Assembly (NCBI GenBank): GCA_020846135.1 | Contig: JADLEK010000076.1 | Coordinates: 1-64,000 of the forward strand | Origin: Gammaproteobacteria bacterium | GTDB lineage: Bacteria > Pseudomonadota > Gammaproteobacteria > Competibacterales > Competibacteraceae | Length of the DNA: 64,000 nt | Direction: 5' to 3' | Shown here: piece after piece, positions 43,904 to 53,515 of the stretch | Layout: the number at the start of each line of letters is the position of its first letter | Position numbering within the stretch: position 1 is the first letter of the stretch | The notes under the pieces: generated by a model | Told to the model about the DNA's origin: nothing | Database searches by the model: none | The model's input: the letters and a program-made list of their open reading frames with translations, nothing else | Translations under genes and position numbers: made by a program

Positions 43904-44829
43904 AGAATATCGGGCGCATTTTCCAATCCGTCCAGAACCGCTTTCAACTGTTCGCGCAACCAGCGGTGACCCAAATCGGACGTCATTTCCCGATGCCAGA
44001 TGAGGTGGCTTCTGAGCGGCGGCACGTCAATCGGCAGCCGGTAATAGCGGATGCCGTGGATTTCCCGGAACCGCTCGGCCAGCCGGCGGTGGGTCAGGAC
44101 CAGCAAATCGGTTTGATCAAAGGCGTGAGTGATCACCAGCGGACTGGTGACTTCCAGAACGGTGCGTTCCCGAATGTCCTCAAGAAATGTGTTCAGCGCC
44201 TCATCATGGGCGCGGTCCAGCAGATTGATCGAGCAAACGAATTTTTCCTCAAGACAGGCTTCCAGCGTGGGGGTTTCCCGGATGCGCGGATGGTCGGCCC
44301 GCACCATGATGATCAGTTCATCTTCCGCGAACACCGGTTGCTCCAGCGCCGGATCGTCAAATCGCCCATGACGGATGGCGAGATCCAGCCGACGCTCACG
44401 CAACAGGCCAGGCATCTGCTCTTCCGGATCGATGGTGCGAATCTTCAGCCGGGCCTGAGGCGCTTGCTGCTGCATTCGCTCATAGAGCAACGGGCCATAG
44501 AACAGGCCAGTGCTGGAGGCCACCCCAATCGCAAAAGTCCGAAAACAGGCCGACGGCTCGAAATCCGCCTGCGTCCCCAGCGCCTCCCGGATGCCATCCA
44601 AGGCCCGATGAATCTCCTGGTAAACCTGATCGGCGCGGGGCGTGGACGACAGCCCCCGGGTTCGACCCCGGAACAGCGGATCGGCCAGCAGATGCCGCAA
44701 GCGCGCCAGGGCGTTGCTGACAGCCGGTTGAGTCATGCCCAGCCGCTCGGAGGCTTTTACCTGACTGCGTTCCTGATAGACGGCTTCAAAAACGGTTAGG
44801 AGGTTGAGATCGATGCTGCGGAGGTTCAT
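43900..44829 (-). CDS. LysR-family transcriptional regulator
   Basis: The 309-residue protein (start at 44829, MNLRSIDLNLLTVFEAV) has the usual N-terminal winged helix-turn-helix with KASERLGMTQPAVSNALARL. A periplasmic-binding-like effector domain follows, starting near ASACFRTFAIGV-type sequence. Similar regulators of the NodD/LinR-like branch share the LNLL-VFEA start and the MTQPAVSNALARLR helix. A start 12 codons upstream is possible but poorer. It is divergent from the GH5 gene across 159 bases, so it may control that gene. It is convergent with the lyase gene. Confidence 0.9.
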   Translation of the reverse strand: MNLRSIDLNLLTVFEAVYQERSQVKASERLGMTQPAVSNALARLRHLLADPLFRGRTRGLSSTPRADQVYQEIHRALDGIREALGTQADFEPSACFRTFAIGVASSTGLFYGPLLYERMQQQAPQARLKIRTIDPEEQMPGLLRERRLDLAIRHGRFDDPALEQPVFAEDELIIMVRADHPRIRETPTLEACLEEKFVCSINLLDRAHDEALNTFLEDIRERTVLEVTSPLVITHAFDQTDLLVLTHRRLAERFREIHGIRYYRLPIDVPPLRSHLIWHREMTSDLGHRWLREQLKAVLDGLENAPDIL

Positions 44830-44912
44830 GGAAACACTCTGGATATTCAGGAGAAACAGTCTCAAACCGGATGGTGGCCAGAAGATCCATCTTACGTTTT
44901 TGTCATTGGACG

Positions 44913-44952
44913 GGGTAGCAATAAGCCGCTTAGGGTAGCGGCTTCAACCCCG
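44913..44952 (+). promoter_or_regulatory. Hairpin in the leader of the GH5 gene
   Basis: A perfect 8-bp stem (AAGCCGCT / AGCGGCTT, 44924-44945) is extended by outer arms GGGGT / ACCCC (44913-44917 and 44948-44952) about 37 bases before the GH5 ATG. No T-run follows. It could be a leader structure or operator of the LysR/GH5 divergent region; the role is a guess. Confidence 0.4.
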
Positions 44953-44988
44953 AACCTATCCATCATCCATGACGGAAAGGAGAATCTG

Positions 44989-46848
44989 ATGAAAACCCGC
45001 TTGCCTCATTGGCTGAAGATGGTCCTGCTTATGCTGGCCCCGCTGTCCGCCCAGGCTTTTTCGGTCGATCAGGGCGCGATCCACGACACGTCCGGCCGGG
45101 CCGTCCAGTTGCGCGGCGTCAACTGGTTCGGCTTTGAAACCGCCGACCACATTGTCCATGGCCTCTGGGCGCGCAACTGGAAGGACATGATCGCCCAGAT
45201 CAAGGCGGTAGGCTTCAATGCCGTGCGCATTCCAATTTGCCCCGCCACCCTGGCTGGCGCAGAGGTCAACAGCGTGAATGCAGCGCTGAATCCCGATCTG
45301 ACCGGCAAAAACTCGTTGCAAGTGTTGGATGCCGTACTCGGCGAATTCGACCGGCAAGGATTGTATATCCTGCTCGATCATCATCGGCTGGATTGCAACG
45401 GCGAGATTACCGAACTCTGGTACAACCCGACGTACCCGGAATCACAGTGGATCAACGATCTGGCATTCATGGCGGGGCGCTACAAGAATCTGCCGCATTT
45501 CATCGGTATTGATCTGAAGAATGAGCCGCATGGCGCGGCGACCTGGGGGCTGGGCAACCCCGCCACCGACTGGAATAGCGCAGCGGAAAAAGCCGCCCGC
45601 GCCGTGCTAAACGCCGCGCCCGAGACGCTGATCTTCGTCGAAGGAATTCAGGACAACCCGACCTGCAGCGGGCCGGTCAATCACTGGTGGGGCGGCAATC
45701 TGGAGCCGCTAGCCTGTACTCCGCTGACGATCCCGGCCAACCGGCTGGTCCTGTCGCCGCATGTCTACGGGCCGGACGTCTACAACCAGCCGTATTTCAA
45801 CGCGGCGGATTTCCCCAAGAACCTCCCGGCCATCTGGGACGCGCATTTCGGCCAGTTCCGCGCCGCCGGCTACGCCATTGCCATCGGCGAAACCGGCGGA
45901 CGCTATGGCCATGGCGGCGATCCCAAGGACCGGATTTGGCAGGACGCCCTGATTGATTTCCTGATCCAGCGCGATATTCAGCACCTGTTCTACTGGTCAT
46001 GGAACCCGAACAGCGGCGACACCGGCGGCATCCTCCAGGATGACTGGAAATCGGTCTGGCCGGACAAGATCGACCTGCTGAACCGCCTCTGGGGCGGAAC
46101 GTCCACGCCGGCCGCTTGCGCCGATGACGTTGATAATGATGGCGATGGGCTGACTGACTACCCGTCCGATCCCGGCTGTAGTGCGGCTAACGACCATGAC
46201 GAGAGCAATCTGGTCCCGCCTTCCGGCCTGAATTTGCCGGCGAAACTCACGATCAGCAGCGATTGGGGCGTGGGCTACTGCGCCGATGCGACTGTCGTCA
46301 ATACCACCACCGCGACCGGAAAGTGGAACACCAGCTTCACGGTCCAGGGCCGCATCAATAACCTCTGGAATGCTGTATACGCGCAGAGTGGCGATCAGGT
46401 GACGGCTTCGGGCGCGGGCTGGAATGACATTCTGGCGCCCGGCGCTACCGCCCGCTTTGGCTTCTGCGCCGACCGCCCGAAACCACAAGCGGCTTGCAGC
46501 GATGGACTCGATAACGACGGCGATGGCCGCATCGACTATCCCGCAGACCGGGGTTGCAACTCCGCTACCGACAGCGACGAAACCGATCCCGCCAGGGGCG
46601 GCGTTACGGCCAGCCTGAGCCTCCGCTCCGACTGGGGCAGCGGCTATTGCGCCGACGTCGCCGTCAGCAACCCCACGGCGCAGCCGGTCGAGTGGCAGGT
46701 CAACCTGACGGTTGATGGCCGGATCGACAACCTCTGGAACGCGGTCTACACCCAGACCGGCACCACCCTGACAGCCCGGGGACTGGACTGGAACCGGCTC
46801 GCGCCCGCCAACGGCAAGGTCCAGTTCGGCTTCTGCGCCCAGCGTTGA
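44989..46848 (+). CDS. Secreted GH5 endoglucanase with two cellulose-binding modules
   Basis: The 619-residue protein has a Sec signal peptide (LLMLAPLSAQAF) and a GH5 catalytic domain to about residue 370: RGVNWFGFET, acid/base glutamate in DLKNEPHGA near 180, SPHVYGPDVY, and nucleophile glutamate in AIGETGG near 302. Two linker-plus-module units follow. Each has a Cys-bounded Ca-binding-like linker (DNDGDGLTDYPSDPGC near 380; DNDGDGRIDYPADRGC near 508) and a CBM2-like domain containing GYCAD, NLWNAVY and FGFCA. It should cut cellulose or a related beta-glucan outside the cell. Strong AGGAG before ATG 44989. The two modules look like an internal duplication. Confidence 0.92.
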   Translation: MKTRLPHWLKMVLLMLAPLSAQAFSVDQGAIHDTSGRAVQLRGVNWFGFETADHIVHGLWARNWKDMIAQIKAVGFNAVRIPICPATLAGAEVNSVNAALNPDLTGKNSLQVLDAVLGEFDRQGLYILLDHHRLDCNGEITELWYNPTYPESQWINDLAFMAGRYKNLPHFIGIDLKNEPHGAATWGLGNPATDWNSAAEKAARAVLNAAPETLIFVEGIQDNPTCSGPVNHWWGGNLEPLACTPLTIPANRLVLSPHVYGPDVYNQPYFNAADFPKNLPAIWDAHFGQFRAAGYAIAIGETGGRYGHGGDPKDRIWQDALIDFLIQRDIQHLFYWSWNPNSGDTGGILQDDWKSVWPDKIDLLNRLWGGTSTPAACADDVDNDGDGLTDYPSDPGCSAANDHDESNLVPPSGLNLPAKLTISSDWGVGYCADATVVNTTTATGKWNTSFTVQGRINNLWNAVYAQSGDQVTASGAGWNDILAPGATARFGFCADRPKPQAACSDGLDNDGDGRIDYPADRGCNSATDSDETDPARGGVTASLSLRSDWGSGYCADVAVSNPTAQPVEWQVNLTVDGRIDNLWNAVYTQTGTTLTARGLDWNRLAPANGKVQFGFCAQR

Positions 46849-46888
46849 ATCGTCGAACGATAGCCATCCGGTTGGAGCTATGGAAATT

Positions 46889-46935
46889 CCCCTCCTTGGA
46901 CAAGGAGGGGTGGCGCGAAGCGCCGGGGTGGTTCG
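46889..46935. repeat. Dispersed palindromic repeat, copy 2
   Basis: This copy carries CCCCTCCTTGG / AAGGAGGGG, then TGGCGCGAAGCGCC and GGGGTGGTTCG, closely matching 22125-22168. It lies between the convergent GH5 and nadB genes. Confidence 0.85.
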
Positions 46936-46997
46936 AAGTAGCGCGGATGCCATTTAGGGTTGGTTGGATCATGGGGATTCGCACGGATGATCAAACG

Positions 46998-48623
46998 CTA
47001 CCAGTACGGCGGCGCATCCGCCCCGGCGAAATTGACCGGCACCAGCACCGTATCCCGCACCGGCGCGGTTGCGCTGGCCTGCGGATAATCCAGGCTGTAA
47101 TGCAGCCCCCGGCTTTCCTTGCGGGCCAGGGCGCAGCGGATAATCAGGTCCGCGACCTGCGCCAGATTGCGCAGCTCCACCAGATTGCCGCTGATTCGGA
47201 AATTGCCGTAGTACTCGGCGATCTCCCGCAACAGCAAGTCCACCCGGTGCTGGGCGCGTTGCAACCGCTTGTTGGTGCGAACGATCCCAACGTAATCCCA
47301 CATAAATTGCCGCAATTCCGCCCAGTTATGGCTCACCACCACTTCCTCATCGGAATCGGTGACCCGGCTCTCGTCCCAGTCGGGCAAGGCCGGCAGGGGC
47401 GAGGCGCGATCCAGTTGCGGACGAATCTGCTCCGCCGCCGCCGCCGCAAAGACCAAGCATTCCAGCAGTGAGTTGCTGGCCATGCGATTCGCGCCATGCA
47501 GCCCGGTAAACGCGACTTCACCCACGGCATACAGCCCTTCCACATCGGTCCGCCCGTGCAGATCGGTCAGCACGCCACCGCAGGTATAGTGCGCCGCCGG
47601 CACCACCGGAATCGGCTGACGGGTCATATCGAAGCCAAACTCCAGGCATTTGGCGTAAATATTCGGGAAATGCTCCTGAATAAACGCCGCCGGCTTATAG
47701 CTGATGTCCAGATACACACATTCCGCGCCTAGCCGCTTCATTTCGTGGTCAATGGCCCGGGCCACGATGTCACGCGGGGCCAGTTCCATCCGCACGTCGA
47801 AATTGCGCATAAACCGGGTTCCGTCCGGCAACAGCAAATAACCACCTTCGCCGCGCACTGCCTCGGAAATCAGGAAATTCTTGGCCTGCGGGTGATAGAG
47901 ACAGGTCGGATGAAACTGCATGAACTCCAGATTCCCGACCCGGCAGCCGGCCCGCCAGGCCATTGCAATCCCATCGCCGGTCGAGCCGTCGGGATTGCTG
48001 GAATAGAGATAAACCCGGCTGGCCCCGCCGGTCGCCAGCACGGTAAACCGCGCCGCCAGCGGCTCCACCCGGCCACTGCGCCGATCCAGGATATAAGCCC
48101 CCAGACAGCGGTTGCTGGCCAGACCCAGTTTGCGTCCGGTCAGCAAATCCACCGCGATATGCTGTTCCAGCAAGGTGATATTGGGGTGGTTCCGGGCGCG
48201 TTCATCGAGGGTGGTCTGAATCGCCCGCCCGGTGGCGTCAGCGACATGGGCCACCCGCCGGTGGCTGTGACCGCCCTCGCGGGTCAGGTGATAATCGGCG
48301 CCGGGTTCGCGGGTGAACGGCACCCCCTGCGCGCTGAGCCACTCGATCACCGCCCGGCCATGCTCAACCGTAAACTGCACCGCATCGGCATGGCACAAAC
48401 CCGCCCCGGCGATTAGCGTATCCTCAATATGCGAGGCGGTGGAATCGGCAGCGTCCAGCACCGCCGACACCCCGCCCTGGGCATAGTAGGTGCTGCCCTC
48501 ATGCAGCGGCCCTTTGGTCAGGACCGTGACCTGGGCGGCGTCGGCCAGCCGCAGCGCCAAACTGAGGCCGGCAGCGCCGCCGCCCAGGATCAAAACGTCA
48601 GTGGAAACCGGGGGGGTCGTCAT
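46998..48623 (-). CDS. nadB: L-aspartate oxidase
   Basis: NadB oxidises L-aspartate to iminoaspartate, the first step of de novo NAD synthesis. The 541-residue product (start at 48623, [10 protein letters not shown]) has the FAD dinucleotide motif [12 protein letters not shown]. It also has HHARNHPN-like [37 protein letters not shown], the RGEGG and HYTCGG blocks, and [13 protein letters not shown] longer frame begins at 48689, but the extra 22 residues have no family support. It is divergent from rpoE, as in many gammaproteobacteria. The C-terminus ends PYW. Confidence 0.96.
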   Translation of the reverse strand: MTTPPVSTDVLILGGGAAGLSLALRLADAAQVTVLTKGPLHEGSTYYAQGGVSAVLDAADSTASHIEDTLIAGAGLCHADAVQFTVEHGRAVIEWLSAQGVPFTREPGADYHLTREGGHSHRRVAHVADATGRAIQTTLDERARNHPNITLLEQHIAVDLLTGRKLGLASNRCLGAYILDRRSGRVEPLAARFTVLATGGASRVYLYSSNPDGSTGDGIAMAWRAGCRVGNLEFMQFHPTCLYHPQAKNFLISEAVRGEGGYLLLPDGTRFMRNFDVRMELAPRDIVARAIDHEMKRLGAECVYLDISYKPAAFIQEHFPNIYAKCLEFGFDMTRQPIPVVPAAHYTCGGVLTDLHGRTDVEGLYAVGEVAFTGLHGANRMASNSLLECLVFAAAAAEQIRPQLDRASPLPALPDWDESRVTDSDEEVVVSHNWAELRQFMWDYVGIVRTNKRLQRAQHRVDLLLREIAEYYGNFRISGNLVELRNLAQVADLIIRCALARKESRGLHYSLDYPQASATAPVRDTVLVPVNFAGADAPPYW

Positions 48624-48862
48624 CGCTTTGAGCAACTCCGCGAATAGGCTATTTTGAGGGTAATGTTGAGTACAATAGGTCAAGTACAATGGCGTTGCCG
48701 GACGCCGGACTCAGGGAATTAGAGAACAAACGGACTCTCCGCCGCCGGTTTAACACTATAACCATATCCCGGCGACCCTGCGAACTAACGGAACCGACCC
48801 CGGTCTACCGTGCTTGCAGGGATTCGCCATTGCCTGATTGATAAAGTAAGGGGTCTGCCCGG

Positions 48863-49438
48863 ATGGGCGAAGGTCATCTGGATCGCGATCTGGTGCTACG
48901 GGTCCAAAAGGGCGATAAAGGCGCGTTTGATCTGCTGGTGCTGAAGTACCAGCACAAGATCATCAAGCTGATCTCCCGTTATGTGCATGATCCCAGCGAA
49001 GCCCTGGATGTGTCCCAAGAGGCGTTTCTCAAAGCCTACCGGGCCTTGCCGGCGTTTCGTGGCGACAGTGCGTTCTATACCTGGCTGTACCGGATCGCCA
49101 TTAACACCGCCAAGAACTATCTGGTCGCCCAGGGTCGGCGGCCGCCAGGTTCCGACATCGACGCCCAGGAAGCCGAGCAGTACGAAGGCGCGGCGGCGCT
49201 CAAGGAATACGAGACCCCCGAACGGTTGCTGCTCAAGGACGAAATCGCCGCGACGATCTTCAAGGCGATCGAGGATCTGCCCGAGGACCTGCGGACCGCG
49301 ATCACCCTGCGCGAACTCGAAGGGATGAGTTATGAAGAAATTGCCCAAACCATGGGGTGTCCAATCGGCACCGTGCGTTCCCGGATTTTCCGGGCGCGGG
49401 AAGCGATTGACGCCAAATTGCGTCCACTATTGAGCTAG
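48863..49438 (+). CDS. rpoE: RNA polymerase sigma-E factor
   Basis: The 191-residue ECF sigma factor directs the envelope-stress regulon. Region 2 contains PSEALDVSQEAFLKAYRAL, FRGDSAFYTWLYRIAINT and AKNYLVAQGRR. Region 4 contains LPEDLRTAITLRELEGMSY and GCPIGTVRSRIFRAREAI. The sequence is close to E. coli RpoE, including the start MGE-LDRDLVLRVQKGDK. It is followed by rseA, rseB and rseC, so it is held inactive by the RseA/RseB pair until misfolded outer-membrane proteins trigger proteolysis. The 239-base divergent region with nadB must hold its promoter, but I could not assign a sigma-E-type site confidently. Confidence 0.97.
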   Translation: MGEGHLDRDLVLRVQKGDKGAFDLLVLKYQHKIIKLISRYVHDPSEALDVSQEAFLKAYRALPAFRGDSAFYTWLYRIAINTAKNYLVAQGRRPPGSDIDAQEAEQYEGAAALKEYETPERLLLKDEIAATIFKAIEDLPEDLRTAITLRELEGMSYEEIAQTMGCPIGTVRSRIFRAREAIDAKLRPLLS

Positions 49439-49453
49439 TTTCGAGATACAGTC

Positions 49454-50098
49454 ATGGCTGAACAGACGGCTGAACAACTTTCGGCTCCGGTCGCTGCCGA
49501 TGCAAACATCGAACTCGCGGCCAGCCAGCTTTCGGCGCTGGTCGATGAACAACTCGACACGATGGAAATCAACCTGGCTTTGCGCCGCCTGAGCCGGGAT
49601 CGCGGGTTGCAGGCCCGCTGGGAGCGCTATCATCTGATTAGCGACACGCTCCAGGGCCATCTGCCCGACGTGGTGGATCCCGCCTTCGCCGCCCGCCTCC
49701 ATGAGGCCATTGTCAACGAATCCTTGCCGCAGCAACCCGCCATCAAATCATTGCCCGCGTGGTACAAACCGGTCACCGGCTTCGGCCTGGCCGCCTCGGT
49801 CGCCCTGGCCGCTTTGGTTGGGATGCAGATGAATGCGCCCGACCTGGCATCCGTTCCGACCGCGCTGACCGCTGTTTCCTCTACCCCCGCCGTTGCCTTT
49901 GCCGCCGCGCCTGCCCGTGCAACCGGCATCCCGGTTCGAATCGCCGCGCTGAACCCACTGCCGGCCAACGATCCCGCCCAGGCCCGTCTGAACCGTTACC
50001 TGGTCAACCACAACGGCTACGCCTCCATGAACAGCGTCCAGGGCGTCTTACCCTATGTGCGCATGGTCGGCTACCAGACCGGTTCCAGCAACCGCTAA
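49454..50098 (+). CDS. rseA: Anti-sigma-E factor RseA
   Basis: The 214-residue protein has a cytoplasmic N-terminal sigma-binding domain (QLSALVDEQLD, RWERYHLISDTLQG). One membrane helix follows at about 105-122 (TGFGLAASVALAALVG), with a periplasmic C-terminal part ending HNGYASMNSVQGVLPYVRMVGY. The N-terminal domain blocks sigma-E from polymerase. It is 15 bases after rpoE and eight bases before rseB. The C-terminal block with N-Y-xx-H and PYVR(M/L)VG resembles MucA-like RseA proteins. Confidence 0.92.
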   Translation: MAEQTAEQLSAPVAADANIELAASQLSALVDEQLDTMEINLALRRLSRDRGLQARWERYHLISDTLQGHLPDVVDPAFAARLHEAIVNESLPQQPAIKSLPAWYKPVTGFGLAASVALAALVGMQMNAPDLASVPTALTAVSSTPAVAFAAAPARATGIPVRIAALNPLPANDPAQARLNRYLVNHNGYASMNSVQGVLPYVRMVGYQTGSSNR

Positions 50099-50106
50099 CG
50101 CGCCGC

Positions 50107-51102
50107 ATGAAGCAAACGCTGATCCATGGCGCCATCCTGGCGCTCGCTGTCGGCTACTGGTCTGCCGCCGGTGCGACTCCACCCGATACCGCCTCGGCCA
50201 GACAATGGCTGGAACGGATGATCCAGGCGACTCAGACCCTCAATTACGAAGGCGTCTTCATCTATGTTCAGGGTCCACATATTGAAGCGATGCGCATCGT
50301 GCATGGCGGCGGTCCTGAAGGCGAACGCCAGCGATTGTTCTCGCTGAGCGGGCCAAGCCGGGAAATCGTGGTCGCCAATAACAGCGTGATCTGCCGGTCG
50401 GCGGATCCACAAGCCAACCCTGCCGGCGATCACTACCCGCGTTCCCCCTTTCCGGTTTCCATTCCCAGCGAACTGGGCCGGCTGGAAGGCCATTACGACT
50501 TTACCCTGTTGGGTGAAGATCGGGTCGCCGGGCTGGATACCCAGATCATCGCCATCCAGCCTCGGGATCATTGGCGGTTCGGCTATCGGCTGTGGCTGGA
50601 TCGGAACACCGGCATGGTGCTGCGTTCAGCGCTGCTGGATGAAAAGGGCCACCCGGTGGAACAACTGATGTTCACCGACTTCCAGATTAAACCGCAGATC
50701 GATGAAGCTGAATTCAAGGCTCCAGCCGCATCGCCAGCTAACCCGACTGGCGATCCGGCGCAGGCGACCTCCGGCGAGCCGGTGACGCAATCGTTTTGGC
50801 GGGTCGAGCAAATTCCGGCGGGCTTCGCCCAAGTGCTGCATAACCGCTTTGCCAAGACTGCCGACCGGCGGCAGACCGAACATCTGGTCTTCGCCGACGG
50901 GCTGGCCACCATTTCCGTATTTCTGGAAAAGCTGGATGGAACCCCGGCGCTGTTGCAGGGCGCGTCTCAACTCGGCTCGATGAACGCTTTTGGAACCACA
51001 GTCGAGGGCTATCAGGTGCTGGTGGTCGGCGAAGCGCCGGCGGCGACGGTAGCGCGGATCGCGACCGCCATTCACCGCGCTGATGAGGTCGCCAAGCCAT
51101 GA
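50107..51102 (+). CDS. rseB: Periplasmic sigma-E regulator RseB (MucB)
   Basis: The 331-residue protein has a signal peptide (MKQTLIHGAILALAVGYW, cleaved near SAAGA) and two lobes. The N-terminal lobe is LolA-like, with SARQWLERMIQATQTLNYEGVFIYVQG. The C-terminal lobe contains FWRVEQIPAGFAQVLHNR and TEHLVFADGLATISVFLE. RseB binds RseA and senses lipopolysaccharide intermediates, so it protects RseA from cleavage. The start at 50107 follows the stop of rseA by eight bases. The frame extends further upstream within rseA, but that portion is a shadow. It overlaps rseC by four bases. Confidence 0.93.
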   Translation: MKQTLIHGAILALAVGYWSAAGATPPDTASARQWLERMIQATQTLNYEGVFIYVQGPHIEAMRIVHGGGPEGERQRLFSLSGPSREIVVANNSVICRSADPQANPAGDHYPRSPFPVSIPSELGRLEGHYDFTLLGEDRVAGLDTQIIAIQPRDHWRFGYRLWLDRNTGMVLRSALLDEKGHPVEQLMFTDFQIKPQIDEAEFKAPAASPANPTGDPAQATSGEPVTQSFWRVEQIPAGFAQVLHNRFAKTADRRQTEHLVFADGLATISVFLEKLDGTPALLQGASQLGSMNAFGTTVEGYQVLVVGEAPAATVARIATAIHRADEVAKP

Positions 51103-51572
51103 TCGAAGAACGCGCGGTGGTCGCGGAAGCCGGTCCCGGCTATGCCTGGCTGGACATTCAGCGCCAGTCGGCCTGCGGTTCCTGCCACGCCAGCGCCGGG
51201 TGCGGGACGGCAGCGCTGGCCAAGGTTTGGGGCGGGAAATCGACCCGGGTGCGGGCGATCTCGGAGTTGCCATTGCAAGCCGGCGATGCCGTGATCGTGG
51301 GCCTGGCTGATGGCGTGTTGCTGCGCGGGGCGCTGCTGGCCTATCTGCTGCCGGTGGTGCTGTTGCTGACCGGCGCGGTGCTGGGCGAGTCCGCTTTCGC
51401 CGGGGCCGGTGAAGAACCGGTGATCCTGCTCGGGGCGCTGGGTCTGGGACTGGGCTTTCTGGTGGTGCGCCTCCGGTCCCGCCGCTTGCGGAATGATCCT
51501 CGCTATCAACCCGTAGTGCTGCGCCGTTTACTGTCGGAGGCTGCGTCCGGCGGTGTGCTTTCCAAATGCTGA
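51099..51572 (+). CDS. rseC: Sigma-E positive regulator RseC/MucC
   Basis: The 157-residue inner-membrane protein has a cytoplasmic N-terminal domain with a cysteine cluster (CGSCHASAGCG near residues 26-36). Two membrane helices lie at about 76-98 and 107-125, with a short basic tail. This matches the RseC/RsxC-associated family, which affects SoxR reduction and sigma-E activity. It is the last gene of the sigma-E operon; a TATAAT promoter for lepA lies at its end. Confidence 0.9.
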   Translation: MIEERAVVAEAGPGYAWLDIQRQSACGSCHASAGCGTAALAKVWGGKSTRVRAISELPLQAGDAVIVGLADGVLLRGALLAYLLPVVLLLTGAVLGESAFAGAGEEPVILLGALGLGLGFLVVRLRSRRLRNDPRYQPVVLRRLLSEAASGGVLSKC

Positions 51573-51584
51573 TCCCGCTATAAT
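51556..51584 (+). promoter_or_regulatory. Candidate sigma-70 promoter upstream of lepA
   Basis: A perfect TATAAT (51579-51584, in GCTATAATCC) lies just after the rseC stop with a weak -35 TGCTTT at 51556-51561 and a 17-base spacer. It precedes the lepA TTG start by about 120 bases and would give the lepA-lepB-rnc-era-recO genes their own transcript. Confidence 0.5.
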
Positions 51585-51703
51585 CCCCGCCCTGGTTTTT
51601 GCCCGCCGCAATGACTCATCCACGGGAACCGGAGTTGATCCGCCGGCAAAGCCACTCCTTCGCCCCTTTTGCAGCATCGCGCCTTTTTCCAAGAGAATCC
51701 GGA

Positions 51704-53506
51704 TTGAAACAGGACACCGTTCGCAATTTTTCCATTATTGCCCACATCGATCACGGCAAATCAACGCTCGCTGATCGATTCATCCAGATTTGCGGCGGCC
51801 TCAGCGAACGGGAAATGGCCGATCAGGTGCTTGACTCGATGGACTTGGAGCGAGAGCGCGGCATCACCATCAAGGCGCAGAGCGTCTCGTTGCGCTACCC
51901 GGCTCACGACGGTCAGACTTACCAGTTGAATTTCATCGACACCCCGGGCCATGTGGACTTTTCCTACGAAGTCTCCCGCTCGCTGGCCGCCTGTGAAGGC
52001 GCATTGCTGGTGGTGGACGCCGCCCAGGGGGTCGAGGCGCAGAGCGTCGCCAACTGCTATACCGCGATGGAGCAGGGTCTGGAAGTGCTGCCGGTGCTGA
52101 ACAAGATCGACCTGCCCTCGGCGGACCCGGAGCGGGCGGCGCATGAAATCGGCGACATCATCGGCCTGGACGCCAGCCATGCCCTGCGGGTCAGCGCTAA
52201 AAGCGGCCTGGGCGTTCCTGAGCTACTCGAAGAAATTATCGCCCGCATCCCAGCTCCCGAAGGCGATCCGGACGGCCCGCTCAAGGCGCTGATTATCGAC
52301 TCCTGGTTCGATAACTTTGTCGGCGTGATCTCGCTGGTGCGGGTCATGGATGGCCGGATCACCCCCAAACAGAAGCTACAAGTGATGTCGACTGGGCGCA
52401 ATTTCCAGGTCGAATCGGTCGGTATTTTCACCCCCAAGCGTACCGATCAGCCGGTGTTGAATGCCGGCGAGGTTGGCTACGTCATTGCCGGGATCAAGGA
52501 CATTGACGGCGCACCGGTCGGCGATACCTTCACCAGCACGGATCGACCGGCGACCGAGCCGTTGCCGGGGTTTCAGAAAATCCAGCCGCGGGTATTCGCC
52601 GGGCTGTTTCCGGTCGAGTCTGATGATTTCGGTAACCTGCGTGAAGCCTTGCAGAAGCTGCGACTGAATGATGCCTCCCTGTATTTCGAGCCGGAAACTT
52701 CACAGGCGATGGGCTTTGGCTTCCGCTGCGGCTTTCTAGGTCTGCTGCACATGGAAATCGTGCAGGAACGGCTGGAGCGGGAATATCAACTGGATCTGAT
52801 CACCACCGCGCCGACCGTGATCTACCAGGTGCTGACCACCGGCAATGAAACGCTGACGATTGATAATCCCGCCAAATTACCGCCGGTTAATGAAATCGCT
52901 GAAGTGCGCGAACCGATCATCATCGCCCACATCCTGACCCCGCAGGAACATCTGGGGCCGATCATTACCCTGTGCATCGAAAAGCGCGGGGTGCAGCGCA
53001 GCCTGCATTACACCAGCAGCCAGGTCCAACTGAGTTTTGAACTGCCGATGAGCGAAGTCGTCATGGACTTTTTCGACCGGCTAAAATCAGTCAGTCGCGG
53101 CTTTGCCTCTTTTGAATACAGCTTCGAACGCTTCCAGGCTGCGCCACTGGTCCGGCTGGACGTGCTGATCAATGGTGAGAAGCTGGACGCGCTATCAGCC
53201 ATCGTCCACCGCGACCAGGCCCAACGCCGGGGTCATGAGCTGGCGGTCAAGCTCAAGCAACTGATTCCTCAACAGATGTTTGAAGTTGCGATTCAGGCGG
53301 CGATTGGCAGCCAAATCATCGCTCGCACCACGGTCAAGGCGCTGCGCAAGAACGTCATCGCCAAATGCTACGGCGGCGACATCACCCGCAAGCGCAAGCT
53401 GCTGGAAAAACAGAAGGCCGGCAAGAAGCGGATGAAGCAGGTCGGTAAGGTAGAAATCCCGCAGGACGCCTTTTTGGCGGTGCTGCAAATGGATAAGAAC
53501 TCGTGA
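51704..53506 (+). CDS. lepA: Elongation factor 4 (LepA)
   Basis: LepA is a ribosome-bound GTPase that back-translocates or monitors elongating ribosomes. The product from the TTG at 51704 has 600 residues, matching the family's usual 599-600. G-motifs are [17 protein letters not shown] and [11 protein letters not shown]. The C-terminal domain contains [21 protein letters not shown] longer frame from 51599 adds 35 residues with no family support; the TTG has AAGAGAAT before it and is followed by [11 protein letters not shown]. The downstream genes are lepB, rnc, era, recO in canonical order. Confidence 0.96.
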   Translation: MKQDTVRNFSIIAHIDHGKSTLADRFIQICGGLSEREMADQVLDSMDLERERGITIKAQSVSLRYPAHDGQTYQLNFIDTPGHVDFSYEVSRSLAACEGALLVVDAAQGVEAQSVANCYTAMEQGLEVLPVLNKIDLPSADPERAAHEIGDIIGLDASHALRVSAKSGLGVPELLEEIIARIPAPEGDPDGPLKALIIDSWFDNFVGVISLVRVMDGRITPKQKLQVMSTGRNFQVESVGIFTPKRTDQPVLNAGEVGYVIAGIKDIDGAPVGDTFTSTDRPATEPLPGFQKIQPRVFAGLFPVESDDFGNLREALQKLRLNDASLYFEPETSQAMGFGFRCGFLGLLHMEIVQERLEREYQLDLITTAPTVIYQVLTTGNETLTIDNPAKLPPVNEIAEVREPIIIAHILTPQEHLGPIITLCIEKRGVQRSLHYTSSQVQLSFELPMSEVVMDFFDRLKSVSRGFASFEYSFERFQAAPLVRLDVLINGEKLDALSAIVHRDQAQRRGHELAVKLKQLIPQQMFEVAIQAAIGSQIIARTTVKALRKNVIAKCYGGDITRKRKLLEKQKAGKKRMKQVGKVEIPQDAFLAVLQMDKNS

Positions 53507-53515
53507 GATGCTCCT

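Noticed and set aside
49759-50106. Upstream extension of rseB
   Set aside because: It overlaps rseA in another frame; the ATG at 50107 gives a proper signal peptide.
51599-51703. Upstream extension of lepA from a start at 51599
   Set aside because: It adds 35 residues not found in LepA; TTG at 51704 gives the family length.
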